Under the pieces are notes generated by a model. That model had not been told where the DNA came from. It did no database searches and saw only the letters and a program-made list of their open reading frames with translations. A DNA stretch of 33,780 bases from NCBI GenBank assembly GCA_023248955.1, contig JAHFDP010000046.1:1-33780 (forward strand). The letters are read 5' to 3'. A program made the translations under genes and the position numbers. Numbering within the stretch: the stretch's first letter is position 1; each line of letters opens with the position of its first letter. Below are positions 32,043-33,780 of the stretch, in pieces. Source of the DNA: Deltaproteobacteria bacterium (lineage in GTDB: Bacteria > Myxococcota > Myxococcia > Myxococcales > JAHFDP01).

Positions 32043-33600
32043 TTGACCAAAATCACCCCATCCCCAACACTTCATCCCGCCATTGACGAGCGCGCAATTG
32101 TGCTCCCAGCCATCCCGAGCGCGGTGACTCCACTCGTCAAACCGACAACCTGCACCGGAACCAGGCTGTTGTTGGTGCTGTTGTTTCCAAGCTGGCCGTG
32201 CTGATTCCATCCCCAACATTGAACGCCGCTGTTCACCACGGCGCAGCCCCCGTCTTGAAACGCAGCGAGCGCCAAAACTCAACCGGTTAGTCCTGAGACT
32301 TGGACAGGTACGTGGCTTTCGTTCGCCGCGTTGTTTCCAAGCTGGCCAAAGGTTCCGGCTCCCCAGCATTGAACACCACCGTTGACGAGCGCGCAGGAGA
32401 AGTGCCCTCCCGTCACCACCGTCTGAACGCCCGAGGAGAGACCGTAGACCGGCTTCGGAACAAGCCGAGGGTTACTCGTGGTGTTGTCGCCGATCTGGCC
32501 GTAGTCGTTTGCCCCCCAACACTGCGCGCCCCCGTTCACCACGGCGCAAACCTGGTCATCACCGCCGGAGATGTTTGGGCCGGTCACGTAATTGCTCGCC
32601 GCGGGGCTCAAGGTGGTCTCCACGATCGTGCCAATTCCCGTGGCGTTTCCCAAGGTCGCGTTAGCGGGGTTCGAAATCGTCACCAAGAACTTGAGATTTC
32701 CCAGGTAGCCCGAATGCGCCAACGTGGTGACCACGACGTCCATCGCCGTCTTACCCACAGCGATTGTCCCGGTCGCCGACAAGCTGGTGTAATCCGTTCC
32801 CGCTTTGGCGGTTCCATCGTGCGTGACGTAGTCGAACGTCACGTCGGCATTGATTGCGGCGCTCAGGGTTACCTTGAACGTGATGGGATCACCTTCGTTG
32901 GCCCAGGCTGCCGCGGTGATCGAGAGCGTTGGCTTTTTGCAAAGGAGTCCCGCGCAAAGACCCGATTGGCAGTCGGCATTCACTAGGCAGTCGAGCCCGT
33001 CCGCGCACGGGCCATACGAACCGCCGCAGTCAACGTCCGTTTCGCTGCCATTCTTGAGGGTGTCGCTGCACGGTGGCGCTACGCACATTCCTTCGATGCA
33101 CCGGTCGCTGGCATTGCACTTCTTGCCGCAGCCGCCACAATTTGTTTCATCGGACTCGACAAAAACGCAAGTCCCGGAACAGTCCTTCTGTTCGGGCGCA
33201 CACGGCTGCAACGTCCGCCCACCAGCGACACCGCGACCTGGCGCGCGGAATCGACGTCGGTCTCGAGGATCAGCGATGCACCGTCGGCCCCTTCGCTACC
33301 GGCACCGACGTAGGTGACCGAGAGCGTAGCGCTTTGACTGGGCCGCAGATCCTGGAGCGCGTCAGGGAAAGCACCGAGCTGAAACGTGGAGCGCACGTCA
33401 TGAACGATGCTCGCCTTGCTCACATGCAACGCCGCCTGCCCATCGTTGCTGATGGTAACGACGAGTTTGCTGCTGGCCCCTGGGCGGACGTTGCCGAAAT
33501 CGAGCACAGGTGGGGTTACGTTGATGGAAAGCCGGGCGCCGCGCACCGATCCCGAACGACAGCCAGCGGCGAGAAGAGCGAAAACAATGAGCCGTTTCAT
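32043..33600 (-). pseudogene. Broken RCC1/Calx-beta surface lipoprotein gene
   Basis: Starts at ATG 33600 with the lipoprotein signal MKRLIVFALLAAGC and a Hydin/ASPM-type Ig domain (VTPPVLDFGNVRPGASSKLVV). A one-base deletion near 33215-33222 shifts the frame. It continues with a Cys-rich segment (CGGCGKKC, GSETDVDCGG, CQSGLC), a Calx-beta domain (LSITAAAWANEGDPITFKVTL ... GTDYTSLSATGTIAVG) and RCC1 repeats ([42 protein letters not shown]). An in-frame TGA at 32279-32281 interrupts these, the next repeat follows in the same frame, and a second indel near 32115 precedes the junction with ruvB. Three lesions and the fusion mark a pseudogene. The intact form would be an outer-membrane-anchored protein ending in an RCC1 propeller. 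Confidence 0.8.
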
Positions 33601-33667
33601 GATGGACTCCGCGTTACGCACCGAGGTGAATTTTCTAGCACGCCGTCCCCGATCCGCGGTCGGCGCG

Positions 33668-33780
33668 CTACTGGAACGGATTGACGGTCACGGGGACGAG
33701 GCTGTTCGTCGTGGAGTTGTTGCCGAGCTGACCGGAGCTGTTGTTGCCCCAGCAGGAAACGGAGCTACCGATCAACGCGC
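33668..33780 (-). CDS. RCC1-repeat protein, C-terminal end (rest outside window)
   Basis: From the right edge the minus strand reads [31 protein letters not shown] and stop at 33668: the last RCC1 repeat of a gene whose start lies beyond the window. The ending PFQ matches the fragment at 29753. It lies 68 bases upstream of the broken RCC1 lipoprotein gene on the same strand, so the two are tandem paralogues. Whether it is intact cannot be seen. The gap 33601-33667 should hold the promoter of the downstream gene. Confidence 0.7.
   Translation of the reverse strand, partial: ALIGSSVSCWGNNSSGQLGNNSTTNSLVPVTVNPFQ

Overview
The window looks like a piece of a high-GC, Gram-negative, myxobacterium-like chromosome (Myxococcota, probably Polyangia). 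The evidence is lineage style rather than a marker gene: strongly G/C-biased third codon positions, several lipoproteins with TIG/IPT, Kelch-like, Calx-beta and RCC1 repeats, and a C-terminal tail of the MYXO-CTERM type. No rRNA, tRNA or CRISPR array was found.

Region 1 (1-6730, + strand) is the 3' part of a nitrous-oxide reduction operon: nosZ (5' end outside the window), a nosD whose N-terminus carries an extra membrane domain, nosF, nosY, nosL and a four-haem c-type cytochrome. From nosD onward every stop overlaps the next start, so the cytochrome is probably part of the same electron-transfer and copper-site-maturation unit. Region 2 (6731-8270) is a small accessory patch: a frame-shifted retropepsin-like pseudogene, a BrnT/BrnA toxin-antitoxin pair with a possible operator and leaderless start, a perfect hairpin and the tail of a lost secreted-protein gene.

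Region 3 (8271-13314) has a 1470-residue TIG/Kelch lipoprotein followed at once by an outer-membrane beta-barrel. Region 4 (13624-20623) has two tandem, diverged FAD-dependent oxidoreductases converging on a minus-strand operon: a small lipoprotein, a CLC protein with the signature changes of fluoride exporters (CLC-F), and an unusual fusion of a cyclic-nucleotide-binding domain to an acetoacetate-decarboxylase domain. Region 5 (20748-26799, + strand) holds a secreted GH130-type enzyme, a two-CBS protein, a flippase-like membrane protein overlapping a SpoIID-type lipoprotein, an orphan MYXO-CTERM tail on the other strand, and a TonB-like protein.

Region 6 (26402-29749, - strand) is a tight operon: aminotransferase, maf, tusA-like gene, a hypothetical gene, and an ATGA-coupled ORF that runs into a 21-bp minisatellite open in all six frames. 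Region 7 (29753-33780) is a recombination graveyard: fragments of RCC1/TIG/Calx-beta surface lipoprotein genes, one joined in frame to the C-terminal third of ruvB, one intact small lipoprotein, and a 151-bp MITE-like element with 13-bp terminal inverted repeats and a 5-bp target duplication. The best leads are the CNMP-decarboxylase/FAD-oxidoreductase locus, the NosD fusion, the RCC1-RuvB chimera and cassette-like fragments, and the new MITE.
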